Assembly (NCBI RefSeq): GCF_019703515.2
Contig: NC_059382.1
Location: forward strand, 11,605,001 to 11,669,000
Reading direction: 5' to 3'
Source: Myxocyprinus asiaticus
Taxonomy: Eukaryota > Chordata > Actinopteri > Cypriniformes > Catostomidae
DNA length: 64,000 bases
Shown: positions 48,981 through 63,379 of the stretch, in pieces
Layout: every line of letters starts with the position of its first letter
Numbering within the stretch: the first letter of the stretch is position 1
Made by a program: the position numbers and the translations under genes
Notes under the pieces: generated by a model
The model's database searches: none
The model's input: only the letters and a program-made list of their open reading frames with translations
Told to the model about the DNA's origin: nothing

Positions 48981-49394
48981 ATCAATGGTATGAACACACT
49001 GCAAATGTTGTCAGCCACTGACTGTCCTTTGAGACTCCTGGGGTACTTGATGGCTCAGAAAACCAAATCCTCCATTCATTCGCATTTAAATATCAGAACG
49101 TTTTATATCTCATTGGAGACATTTTCACATTGTATAGTTATTTTTAATCAAATTGATAATTGCAAGGATTCACACCTTTGAGTGAAAATCAGCCTCAGCA
49201 GAATCAAAGCATTTTTTAAATCCTCATCCAGTAATAATAAATGAATGTGATCGGCACATCCTAGCCAGCGCAGAGAAAAGTAACAGGTACCAAGTGACAG
49301 CGCCGTTGATGTTTGGGTAGCGATCTGGATCTCTGGACAATAATTTAAACCTAATCTGACAAACACAAGATGAGGGAAAACAATTGAGATTGTG

Positions 49395-49560
49395 GCTGTC
49401 TAAGCTCCAAAAGCACCATAAAAGTCTTCCATAACACTCATGCCTTATATTTCAATTCTTCTGAAGTTATACAATAGTGTTGTGTGAGGATCAGACCGAA
49501 ATTTAAGTGTTAATTCTCCTTTTTACCCATATGAAACTTGCACGCACCATGCAAGAACGT
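49395..49560. mobile_element. TTAA-type MITE, internal fragment
   Basis: It matches the interior of long family members (58610-58720, 9684-9850): agctccaaaagcaccataaa, atatttcaattcttctgaag and gtgtgaggatcagaccgaaa. Neither terminus is present. Confidence 0.5.
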
Positions 49561-52043
49561 CTTTTTTCACATACGCTACTGTATGCGCAGCTGTGAGCCC
49601 ACCTGACACCACATAAATGGCACATGAAGATGAGAGCTGTGTGCGCAGGACGCCCTGTGGTGACAGGTGAAATTTAACCTAGGTTAAACGGGTGAAACAA
49701 GCCAGGAGAAAAGGCAGAGCAAAAGAAATTGCACATATTGGTTCTTGAGTGTATTGTCACTATTTATGCTGAATGTGTGAAAGTGAATGAGATTTCACAA
49801 TGGGGCAGTCTTCCGCGCCTCCCTTACAAGGGACAGGAACGGACATGATGGTGGCTTCTTTGGACTTAGGCCAGTAAGCAAACTTCTAGTGACTGCCCAG
49901 TACACTTGAAACACCCAGAACTATGAATCACCAGAGACTATTTAGCAAAGACAGGCCACTTCTATTTGAATGAATATGAGAAATTGGAAAGCCCAATCAA
50001 GAAGCTCTAGCGCCCAACGGTCAACGGATGTAGAAAGGAAGTCCCGCCTTACAGGTAAAAATCACCTTTTAGATACAGACATCACCCGTCAATCAACTCG
50101 CTACAAGCTGGAAAAATTGTGTGTTTTAGCGTAATAGAGGTAAAGAAGCACAATTTATGATTCCAATATTATCAGATTTTATTGCTGATTTGAAATATGT
50201 TCTTTGATCGTAATTCTGACCAACCGTTTTTGAGATTTTGGTCTTTACTATTCAAGTAAATAGGAGCTGCACTGTCATGACTGGATATAGCCTCCCGAGA
50301 GTGTTCCAAAAATGGCCGACAGTGGACTGACTTGTTAGAAAGACTTTGGAATCACTCAATGCCAAAATGTGCAGGACCATCTGTCAAACAAATGAAAAAA
50401 CTTAGTGTTTAATACTTCTGGGTATTAAAGTAAATATACTGTCCTAAAAGTGCATGTTAGTTAGTTGGAAGAGAAACATGCATGCATTAGTATTCCTCTG
50501 CTCATCATAAATGCCTAGGTTGTCTCCACCTCCCATGGCTTTCAATCCCAAGCCAAATCCTAAGACTGCCTCTCACTGATAAGCAGAACAGAGCTCAAGA
50601 ATTCACACAGCCAAGGTGATTTCGTGCCATTTCCACACTTCCAGCAAAACTTTAGATACGCATTTGACAGTCACTTTATCAGACACTGAGCTGTGGTGTG
50701 TTTATCTTTTATCTGTCAGGTGTAAACAAAACTTTCATTTTTTTTAAACTGCTTGCTTAAACGTTCTCCTCACTCCAGCCTCGGAATAACTTCATAGGGA
50801 ACAGAATAGCATTAGTGTAAGGTTTGAAAGGAAGGCTTAACAAAACTGGTTATTTGATTTTTCTCGGTCCTACCTCTCAAACTAAAAAAAAAAAAAAACA
50901 ACTTTTGGATGCACATTTTAAATATCCCCTTTATTATCTGTGCCTTACTGTACAAATGCACTGCCCTATGATCATTCTTTTGCCTCCAGGTACACAGAAA
51001 AAGATACAGTTGTCTCTTAAAGTATGTCTTATTCTGCTCATCATGAATAATACAGTAGGACGGAGCTGATATCTTGACATATATATATCTTCAAAAGCAC
51101 AGAAATTCCCTTACAGGGAAAAAAAGAAGTGATGAAAATAACAGAATCTTCACAGTAAGGTGTTGATGCCACTGAAAGTAGGTTAGTACCTCCAGTAATT
51201 TTCTGATAACTGTCAAATTAGGAATTATTCTGTATTAGTAACTTGTTAGGGGCTTTCTTTTCCCAGCAAATACACCATCTCTTCTCTGAATTAAATGTCT
51301 TGAAAGGAATATTTAGGGTTCAAGCTGTAAAGTCGTTTAAAGTTGTTTATGCTGTCATGGCCACAAAGCTGTAAAACTGGATAAAACTCTATAAAGAAAA
51401 GGTTATCATGCGATTTTATCACACAAATATCATGCTAACACACATATTGTTTACATCTTGTGGCAATACTATTGAAACAGTGAGTATTTTAATGTTTACG
51501 GATTGGCCCCATTCACTTCCATCCTAAGTGGCTCACTGTCACACACATTTTTTATTTTTTTTTTTTAAAGAAAAGGAGGGGCAAGCAGAAATGAATTTTT
51601 GTGGTAATCAATATTATGCCACAAATGCTGTCGATTAAGCTGGAATATTCCTGTGGGCAGTGATAATATTTATTAACAAATTCAGTGCATAACGTGATTG
51701 TGGTTCAGCTGTAGGCTACACACAAGTTAGTAGGTTCCACGTGCTCTTTACAATACAAATGGGTAAGGTGATGAACCTGAAAACCGCAACAGTATTTATG
51801 TGACTGGCATGCAGGTATATAATGCTTAACCCAGCCTGACAATCCACTGCATCAGAAACATTTATGCAATCAGGTGGTTGTGTGCTTGCCTCATGACTTA
51901 TTTAGACCCCATTATCCATACAAATACTTATTTTACTGCCGGCATTAGACATTAATCAATACTGTTCTATAACTGCATTTGTGCTCCCATGAAAAAATGT
52001 TCAATGTTACTTTGCTGGAAAAGAGGAGGATGTCTTCATTTAA

Positions 52044-52210
52044 AGGTCAGCATTATTTCACCCAAAAATGTATACGTTGTTCCCAATATGAATGACTTTC
52101 TTGTTTCTGTGGAACACAAAACGAGATGTTAGGCAGAATGTTAGGGACTGACAGTCTCAGTCACCATTCACTTTCATTGCATCTTTTTGGGTTTGGAATA
52201 ACATAAGCGT
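52044..52210 (+). mobile_element. TTAA-type MITE, left part
   Basis: The left end aggtcagcattatttcaccc follows TTAA at 52040-52043. The interior (cagtcaccattcactttcat) matches the copy at 56620. The right end is missing, and a (TTTG)n run follows at about 52217. Confidence 0.55.
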
Positions 52211-52544
52211 GAGTTTGTTTGTTTGTTTGTTTAATTTTTACGCCATGCCAGCTTCTATGGCTATATTCATGGCGGGAGCCAGGTTTAGTTATTTATGAGT
52301 TAAATAAGGTTTTAAGATTAATTTTTCATAAAAACCTTAAAACTAAATTTGGATTCACTCATAAGTAAAGTAAGTAAATTAAAACATAATTTATTATTTC
52401 ACTAATACCTTGGACTTGCTGCACACATCAACAGAGAAAATCTACTCCAAACTATTGTTCTTCAGACTACTACATCAGTCTGTTCAATTCATTATTAATG
52501 GCGACGACCAGATACTCTGCTTGTGTTTCAAAAATACTTGATAT

Positions 52545-53652
52545 TCTAGTTAGGCAGCTCGCTAGATTTTGAGACAATCACACCTATGATGGCCAAAAAT
52601 GCTGTAGACAGCCAATAATACCTATGATGTCCAACAATGCTGTCTAGGTAGGCAGCTCAACTAGCTTCCCAATTATGAGACACAGCCAACCACAAATATT
52701 ATGTCCAAAAATGCTGTAAAGGTGGGCAGCTCAATAAGTTTCCCAGTTTTTAGACACAGCCAAACACACATATGATGGCCAAAAATGCTGTCTAGGTAGG
52801 CAGCTCAACTAGGGTTTGGAAGACAGCTCAACTAGCTTCCCAGTTATGAGACACAGCCAATCACACTTAAGATACCCAAAAATTCTGTCTAGGTAGGCAG
52901 CTCAACTAGTGTCTGAGACACAGCCAATAACAGCTGATGGCCAGAAATGCTGTCCAGGTAGGCAGCTCAACTAGCTTCCCAGTTGAGACACAGCAAATCA
53001 CACCTATGATGGTAAAAAAAATGCTGTCTAGGCAGGCAGCTAAACTATGTTTTGAGACGCAGCCAATCACACCTATGATGCCCAAAAAACTCTGTCTAGG
53101 TAGGCAGAACAATTAGGTTTTGAGACACAGCCACACAACTACGATGCCCAAAAATGCTATCAAGGTACGCAGCTAAACTATGTTTTGAGACATACCCAAT
53201 CACACATATGATGTTTAAAAATGCTGTCTAGGTAGGCAGCTCAGTTTGTTTGAGAAACAGCCAATCACACTTAAGATGGCCAAAACTGCTGTCCAGGTAG
53301 GCAGCTGAACTAGGGTTTGAGATACAGCCAATCATACCTATGAGGGTTGAGGGCCCTAAATTATGTCCAGGTAAGCAGCTCAACTAGATTTTGAGACTGC
53401 CAATCATACCCAAGATGCCCAAAAATGCTGTCTACATCGACAGCAAAACAACGTTTTGAGACATAGCCAATAACACCTATGATGCCAAAAATTCTGTCTA
53501 GGTAGGCAGCACAGAAGATTTGAGACAGCCAATCACAATGATGGCCAAAAATGCTGTCTAGTTAGGCAGCTCAACTAGATTTTGAGGCACAGCCACTCCT
53601 ATCAATGATGCCCAAAAATGCTGATAGGCACCTCACTCGAGACACAGCATTA
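52545..53652. repeat. Minisatellite, about 16 units of 67 bp
   Basis: The unit is built from gatggccaaaaatgctgtct, then aggtaggcagctcaactagg, then ttttgagacacagccaatca, then cacctat. Most units are about 60-72 bp; some carry an extra cttcccagttatgag block (near 52660, 52720, 52835 and 52975). Units differ by scattered substitutions, so this is an old array. It lies in the inferred intron 1, about 440 bp from the end of exon 1. No frame stays open through it. Confidence 0.95.
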
Positions 53653-53918
53653 CGTAGGTAAATCCAGATTTTCATATGTCTATATACGTGGCAGTAATTT
53701 AAGATTTTTCAACAGTAGTCAGTGAACAGACATTCTGTCTGCCGGACAGCTAAGTTTAAAAGCCTACTTGCTACAAATATTGTAATATCTGATTCATGGA
53801 ATTGTCATATTCAGCTGTAATAATTAATTTAAGGTACATTTTAAACATTCTTCATAACTTGTGTTATAGGAAATGCAGCAAAACTGCTAAACTGGAATTA
53901 AGGAAGTGTCATTTGTAC

Positions 53919-53943
53919 AGTTTTTTTTTTTTTTTTTTTTTTT
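53919..53943. repeat. Poly(T) tract
   Basis: About 25 T residues upstream of the small exon-1 region on the plus strand; on the minus strand it is a poly(A) run early in intron 1. Confidence 0.9.
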
Positions 53944-54093
53944 GATAAATAGGTTAATACCCTGCTCACTACTAACAACTGTACTTTATTTCAAAAGTTG
54001 AAATGTTTAGTCTTCCAAAACTGTTCAGTCTCTCTCCATCTAAGACACCAGCATCAAAACTTCCTATAGATATTAGAGTAGAGAAATACTTAC

Positions 54094-54157
54094 CAAGCAA
54101 CCACAGCAAGAAACAGTTGAAAACACAGCATCCGTAACGAGAGTTTATGGGAAGCAT
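54094..54157 (-). CDS. b3glct: Exon 1 of the b3glct-like gene (signal peptide)
   Basis: Coding part of the first exon, 64 bases. ATG at 54157 encodes MLPINSRYGCCVFNCFLLWL and one more leucine codon, then splits a codon at a consensus donor (gtaagtat). It is a classic signal peptide start: a short basic N-region and a hydrophobic core that continues into exon 2. If this is b3glct, the product is an ER enzyme that adds glucose to O-linked fucose on thrombospondin repeats. That name rests on the head-to-head position with an hsph1-like gene, as I recall for human HSPH1 and B3GLCT; no catalytic exon is inside the window. Confidence 0.6.
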
Positions 54158-56318
<2,161 letters not shown>

Positions 56319-56619
56319 TAAGTGAAAGCTGGGATTGTTTGCAAATTAATAAAGCTTGCATGGCATGTCATTTTAATGTATCAGACGCAAACAGGTTGTC
56401 AGTTGTCAATTTCATTCATGACGTTCTCCACATGATGTGTTATCTGCCCATCCTTAAAGATTAACAATAAAGCCTTAGTCACACTTAAGGACTTTTATGT
56501 CTACTTGATATGTAATGGATGTTTATTTATTATCTTTGTTTTTTAAAACGAAAATAGCAAAAAAGCAACCCACATGGCATGGTTCCTTTTTATAATGGAT
56601 ATTTTTAATCGGTACTTAA

Positions 56620-56886
56620 AGGACTAAGTCACTCAAAAATTAAAATTCTGTCATCATTTACCATGTTGTTCCAAATCTGTATAACTTTATTTCTTTCAAG
56701 CGGAAAAAAATGGCAGCCTCAGTCACCATTCACTTTCATTGTATGGAAAAAAATCCAGTGAAAGTCAGTGGTGACTGAGACTTACATTCTGTGTAACATC
56801 TCCCATTGTATACCACACAAAGAAAGTTCTACAGATTATGAACAACATGAGGGGACAAAACTTTACATGTTGAGTGAAATATCCCT
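56620..56886 (+). mobile_element. TTAA-type MITE in pseudogene intron 1
   Basis: Flanked by TTAA at 56616-56619 and 56887-56890. The left end is aggactaagtcactc, the right end gagtgaaatatccct. At 267 bp it is one of the shortest complete copies here. Confidence 0.75.
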
Positions 56887-57119
56887 TTAAGTTATGGTTC
56901 CTCCTACCATTCCTCTACCAGCCCTACAATGACCTGAAATAGTTGGCATCTCTACATTTAGTGCTGTTTATGTTGCTCGCCATTAAATAACCCAAGAAGA
57001 AGTTTCTTTAGAACTTATATTTAATATGTCTGAACATTTCTTTTTAGATCAGTTGTATCATTTGGTTCAAAGAACAGGGCCATTGGTAATGCTGCAAGAA
57101 ACCAGGTAGGCCTTCTGAT

Positions 57120-57205
57120 CTTAAAATCTTTGTTTGTGTTCTGCATAAGAAAGGAAGTCATACACATCTGGGATGGCATGAAGGTGAATAAATGATGAAC
57201 TATTA
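57120..57205. mobile_element. TTAA-type MITE fragment replacing an exon region
   Basis: It carries atctttgtttgtgttctgca, cacatctgggatggcatgaa and gtgaataaatgatgaac, internal family text without termini. It fills most of the 118-bp gap between pseudogene exons 57048-57105 and 57224-57346, where the normal gene has a further coding exon. Confidence 0.6.
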
Positions 57206-57701
57206 ATTTAATGTCATGAATAGGTCATGTACCTCAACAAAGAGCACTGGTTCAGCTTTGAGCAGATCAAGGCTATGATGTTGACCAAAATGAAATACAT
57301 TGCAGAAGCCAATCTACAGAAGAAAGTGGTGGAGTGTGTCATCTTTGTAAGTTTCCTGGAATATTAAATAGCAACACTGAATGCAGCAACTACTGTATTA
57401 GAGCCTTGAATAACACAATAAATAATTTATTTCCTTGAATGGATACCAGAGGCATGCACTAGAGATTTCCTTAGAAATGTGCTACCTTTTCCCTAAAAAA
57501 ACAAACATTTATTCAGATAATAATCTAATACTAATAGATCTGTCATCATGATATTTTTGAGAAAGGTTCTCAGTTCAGCAGTAAATCTGGATCAGGCCTA
57601 ATTTATCTTCAATGTACACCAGAAATGTGCAAGCCACCAATCCGATGGCTTGCTTGTTTGTGCCATTTCTTTGGCCATACAAATTATTTTGTCATGCATA
57701 G

Positions 57702-57809
<108 letters not shown>

Positions 57810-57820
57810 TGAATTCATAA

Positions 57821-58057
<237 letters not shown>

Positions 58058-58195
58058 TAGATCCCTAGGTTTGCATTTTCAGACACATCAATGCATGCTC
58101 TGTACTTTGCAGGTGCTGTTTACTGCCTTTGATCCTTACTTGGGAGGAAGAGACTTTTGATCAGAGGCTGGTAGAATACTTCTGTGCTGAATTAG

Positions 58196-58429
<234 letters not shown>

Positions 58430-58450
58430 TGAGAACTTGCTTGCTTTTAA

Positions 58451-58905
58451 AGGAATAGTTCACCCAAAATTTAAATTTGTCATCATTTACTCACCTTCAT
58501 GTTTTTCCAGACCAAAATGATGTTTTTTTTGTTTGTTTGTTTTTTGAGGAACAGAAAAGGAGACGTTTTGAAAAAATCTTCACACAGCTCTTTTCCATAC
58601 AATGACAAATCATAGTGACCACATTTGTCAAGCTCCAAAAAAACACCATAAAAGTAGTCCATATAACTCCTGTGCTATATTTCAAGTCTTCTTAAGTCTC
58701 GTGTGAGGAACAGATGAAATATGAATTGTAATTCACTATTAATCGTCCCCTCCGCCAAAGATTTTGAATGGACCAAAAAAGTTGTATGGACTACAAAAAT
58801 GGCACATTCCTCACACAAAACTATCGAATGAATTATAAAAATAAAAGCATAGAGATTTGGAATGTCATGGTAATAGTAAATAATGAGAATTTACATTATT
58901 GAGTG
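58451..58905 (+). mobile_element. TTAA-type MITE, long form
   Basis: The left end aggaatagttcacccaaaat follows TTAA at 58447-58450. The right end is worn (tattgagtgaacat). The interior (aatcatagtgaccacatttg, gtgtgaggaacagatgaaat) is the uninterrupted version of the copy split at 8091. Confidence 0.65.
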
Positions 58906-59595
58906 AACATAAAAGTCATAAAGTAACTATTATATTATAAACAGGGTATGAAATTAACTTTTTTTAAATTAACCCACCAGCAACTGTGGCTGGTGAATGC
59001 CCATTTTACCAGCCACTTTGATTTTTTACCAGCCATATATACAATTTTAACATAATGTTATTTTGTAATATAGCATATAATACCATATTATTATTATTAT
59101 TATCATAATGATTATTTTGCGGCATACAAATGGAGGCTAAAATGTAGAAAAGCAGAGAAAAGAAACTTTTTCAAGCACCATTTGTAAGACTGTACTGAAT
59201 TATGACACACATGACAATTCACTTAATGTCATTGCATGTCATTGCTATGTATGGTAATGTATACAGCCACACATATTTGGAACTGAGCAATGTCAAAATA
59301 AAGATAACATGCAGAGTTGCGTTCACAATGCATATGAAATGCGAACTGCTTTGTGCACTAAACTCAGAGCACCTTCTGAGATGGTCTGAGATCACTTGCA
59401 GCGTTCTTATAGATGACACTATTCTTGCAAACTGTTTTCAGATGACTGAAACAGAGAAAAAGTAAAAACTATATGCATGTGCGTATTCTGTTAGAAGTGC
59501 TCGTTCTGAACCTCTGAACACACAGCGAATCAGACAGGCGCATCAACGGCTTTTCTTTCGTCTGTTCTTCAAAATATAATCAAGTGTGTACTTAA

Positions 59596-60757
59596 AAGGG
59601 ATAGTTCATCCAAAAATAAAAATTATCTTATCATTTACTCACCCTCATGCCTCCCAGATGTGTATGACTTTTTTTCCCTGTAGAACACAAACAAAGATTC
59701 TTAGAAGAATATTTCAGCTGTATAAGACCACACTATGCAAGTGAATGGTGGCCAGGCCTTTGAAGCTCCAAAAAGGAGATAAAGGCAGCATAAATGTAAT
59801 CCATATGACTCCAGTAGTTTAATCAATGTCTTCTAAAGTGATCCAGTCAATTTTGGGTGAGAATAGACCAAAATATAACTCCTTTTTCACTGTACATCTT
59901 GCCATTGCAATCTCTAGGCATGATCATGATTTCAAGCTTGATTACACTTCCTAGTGTGTAACGCATTCACAGAGTGCTAGAGCCGCAGTTTTCCTGACCA
60001 AACACTGGGCAGCGCTATGATGATTCTAATTGCTTTCTGTTTCTGGTCTCGAGACATCAAGTAAAAAATGCCAAAACGATCGATCCAGAGGAGAAGAACA
60101 ACCATTTAATTGTTACTTGGAGTAAAAATTAATTTCAGGCACACCTTGTGCTGTTGTTGGCTGTCATAACAACTCAGAATATATAATTATATAAACATAA
60201 CGAACCTTGGAGCATTGTTTTATGACATCTACACACTCAGGTGAGGCGCTGGCTATGAAAGAAAAATGGTCATCTCGACTAAATTTTAAAATGTAATACT
60301 TTAAACATCACATTACCCTCTAAGAACATATGCAGATTCTAGTGAAAACACTGGAGACCGGAAATTGAAAACAGTTGAATCGTGGAACACTTCTGCATTC
60401 AGGAAAAAGGTGGATAGGAAATAATCATGATTGCAATGGAGACTGCTGTCAAGATTTATAGTGAAAAGGTAGTTACATTTTGGTATTTTCTCACAGAAAA
60501 CCAATTTGATCAATTCAGATGACATTGATTAATCCTCTGGAGTCTTATGGATTACATTATTGATGCCTTTTTCTGCTTTTTGGAGCTTCAAAATTCTGGC
60601 CACCATTCACTTGCATTGTTTGGACTTACAGAGCTAAGATATTCTTCAAAAAAATCTTTATTTGTGTTCTGCAGAAGAAAGAAAGTCATACACATCTGGG
60701 ATGGAATGAGGGTGAGTAAATGATGAGTGAATTTTCATTTTTGGGTGAACTAACCCT
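59596..60757 (+). mobile_element. TTAA-type MITE, longest copy (1162 bp)
   Basis: The left end agggatagttcatccaaaaa follows TTAA at 59592-59595. The right end tttttgggtgaactaaccct is followed by TTAG. Both arms carry inverted copies of the same subterminal text (tactcaccctcatgcctccc on the left, ggtgagtaaatgatgag on the right). The centre is unlike the shorter copies and non-coding. Confidence 0.7.
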
Positions 60758-61599
60758 TTAGACACACGTTTTTGTGTCTAATGACATTTCTTGTCATATG
60801 TCACTCAAAGACGTCTTACAGGTCGCCCGCCGTAGTGGCGGGTAGATGAGAAAAAGGACCAGAAACTGTGCATGAAATACCCACATTTGGTGGCCGTTAA
60901 TTTCAAACCATGGTAATAAATAACCTAATAATTTGTAAAATACTTAAGATTCACAGTATTTTAGGAGTGGTCTTGTCAACAACTTTGATATCACATCAAC
61001 CCAGGCCTTTATTCTGTCAAATAAGAGGTAGTTTAACAAAGTCTTGAGGGAGCATGTGTTTTTCCTAACCCTGTAATCACAGTATATAAATGAAGAGACC
61101 AACACTTGTGTTTTGTACATCTTAATTGGGCATCTACGTAATTCTATACCTGCCATATTTAGTCAGCTTTTCTTCATCATCTAGCCAGTGCCGTACAGTG
61201 CAGAAATGTTAAGAACAACACATAGGATTATTTTCAGCTAAATGCATGTCAGTGAAAGCACATTGCAGTATGAGATGCATTTAAACTACTTTAGTAAGAT
61301 GCGATAATGATCTTTGATGATCAACAAGGAATGAAGTCATATGTAAATGCATTCCTCTTTTCTAAAGGGACAAATCTGAGGAGCTGTGTGCTGACCTGAT
61401 TGAGAGAGTGACAGTTCCTTCTAGAGAAAGCTGTTTCTTTTTTTGCCATTTTTGACCTAATATTGACTTTAAGACATTCCAGTCTATTGCATACTCTGTC
61501 AACTCAAAAACATACACAAAGACAATGTTAAGCTTCATTTAATGAACAAAATAGCTTTCAACTGTGTTTGATATAATGGCAAGTGATTTTCTATTACCA

Positions 61600-61842
61600 A
61601 ATTAGCAATTAAGCATGATTACTCAAGGATAAGGTGTTGGAGTAATAGCTGCTGGAAATGGGGCCTGTCTAGATTTGATCAAAAATGACTTTTTTCAAAT
61701 AGTGATGGTGCTGTTTTTTAAATCAGTAATGTCCTGACTATACTTTGTGATCAGTTGAATGCCACTTTGGTGAATTAAAGTACCAATTTCCTTCTGAAAC
61801 AGCAAAATCTGTACATTATTCCAAACTTTTGGCCACCAGTGT
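61600..61842. mobile_element. Tc1-like transposon end fragment
   Basis: The right end reads, on the other strand, cacactggtggccaaaagtt followed by tggaataatgtacagatttt, a Tc1-type terminus. It stops just before the exon at 61862. No partner end or transposase was found. Confidence 0.55.
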
Positions 61843-62623
61843 GTATATATATACCTGTGTTGGACTGTCCCCTGCATTCAGAGTGTAAGACTTCTCCATC
61901 ACTGAAGCTATCCCATTTCCCATCTCTCTTTGCTGGACCAGTGAATCAGATGACGCAATTTGTAAGTCTGTCAACTAGCTACAGTATATTCTGACTATAT
62001 CAGAGCCAAGCATGGTCAAGTGTGCTTCTGTGTTTTTAGGATGTGTTAATTAGAATGACAAAACACATCTGCTTGCATGGGCTGTGTGGCTCACATACTG
62101 ATGTGCCTCTGGTTATTTGTCCTTTCCATCCAGTTTTCACGAGATATTTGTCAGGAACCATCCCTGTCCGTCTGCCAAAATGATCACATTTTACAGGAGC
62201 AAGACTTTTGTTCAGGAAGCTTTTTATTCAGATCAGGAATCTCTGCCTATTAATGAGGCAAAAATTGGTGAGAGTCAAGTGGTTTTCCTAGGCATCAATA
62301 GAGCAATGTTTGTTTACATTACAACATAGAGATCTTATTTGTGCATGTGTATGATTTGAGTAAAAATCTCCCCATAGGTGAATATAAAGTGCAGAACATT
62401 CAACCGCAAGAGAATGGAGATAAGGCAAAAGTGAAAGTTAAGGTGCAAGTAAATGCCAGTGGTATAGTCTGTGTGACCTCAGCCACTATGGTCCTGAGGG
62501 TCAGTTCTGACGAGTCTGAAACCACAGAAATAAATGAAGAGATTTAAAATCCTGATGGCTCTGATGACATTGACATACAGGTAGGTACTACTTTCATTTT
62601 GGCAGAATGATTGACACTTGACT

Positions 62624-62716
62624 CACTGCCTAACATCTTTTATGTTCCACAGGAGAAAGAAAGTCAAATGGTTTTGGTAAGATGACAGAATTTAGATTTT
62701 TGGGTGAACTATCCCT
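62624..62716 (-). mobile_element. TTAA-type MITE, right end
   Basis: The terminus ttttgggtgaactatccct is followed by TTAA at 62717-62720. Only about 90 bases are recognisable (ttttatgttccacaggagaa). It lies in the intron before the pseudogene exon at 62785. Confidence 0.6.
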
Positions 62717-63379
62717 TTAATATGCGTATGTTATGTCAGTTTGATCATACCATTATGCTAATCAAAGTCATCTTTTCTTCACAGATGAATGGAGAAGTAA
62801 ACAATCAACCCCCTAATGCTAAAAAAGCCAAGATGAAGGTCAAGCATGTTGGAATCCCCATTGAGGAAACATTTACCCAACAGTTTCCAAAGGATCGCCT
62901 CTGCACTCAGCCCATAGAACAAGAGGTACTGCTGATTTTAATATTGCATTTCAATTCCTGGGGATACACATGCAACAGATGTTTTAAGTGTTAAAAAACA
63001 TTGTTGCCTTTTTTGTATGAGAATATTTCATTGAATGTCAAATGATGGTTCAAATGCTGTAATATTGGCTGTAGTGAAAGATATTTTGTTGGCATCAAAA
63101 TAATTTCAGGATCTTGACAATGCATGAAGCTAGAAACATGATTAACGACAGTCTGATATGTTTTTTAAATATGAAAACTATTCAAATAGAGTATCTGTCG
63201 GTCCTTCTTACCAGCTGGCACTTTATTAATTTGTTTTTCTGTCCTTTACACAGAGCAAAATGATACAGCAAGACTGCCAAGAGAAAGAGCGAAACGATGC
63301 CAAAAATGTTGTAGAGGAGAATGTATATTACAACAGACACAAGCTGGAGGGCCCTATTCAGTTGTTTCTTAGTGCTCAA

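Larger units (their letters stand above)
30341..54093 (-). other. Intron 1 of the b3glct-like gene (inferred)
   Basis: About 23.8 kb between exons 1 and 2. It holds the nested hAT/Tc1/Sleeping Beauty/Rex1 block, the Rex1 LINE with a Tc1 insertion, further hAT-like elements, a SINE and, near its 5' end, a minisatellite. No further exon is supported. Stretches with nothing recognised include 31200-32900, 37850-39190, 39800-40580, 45260-46590, 49000-49390 and 49570-52040. Confidence 0.45.

Noticed and set aside
49291..49332. Possible 42-base minus-strand exon in intron 1
   Set aside because: Splice-like borders and an open frame exist, but insertion between exons 1 and 2 would break the signal peptide, and the donor is weak.
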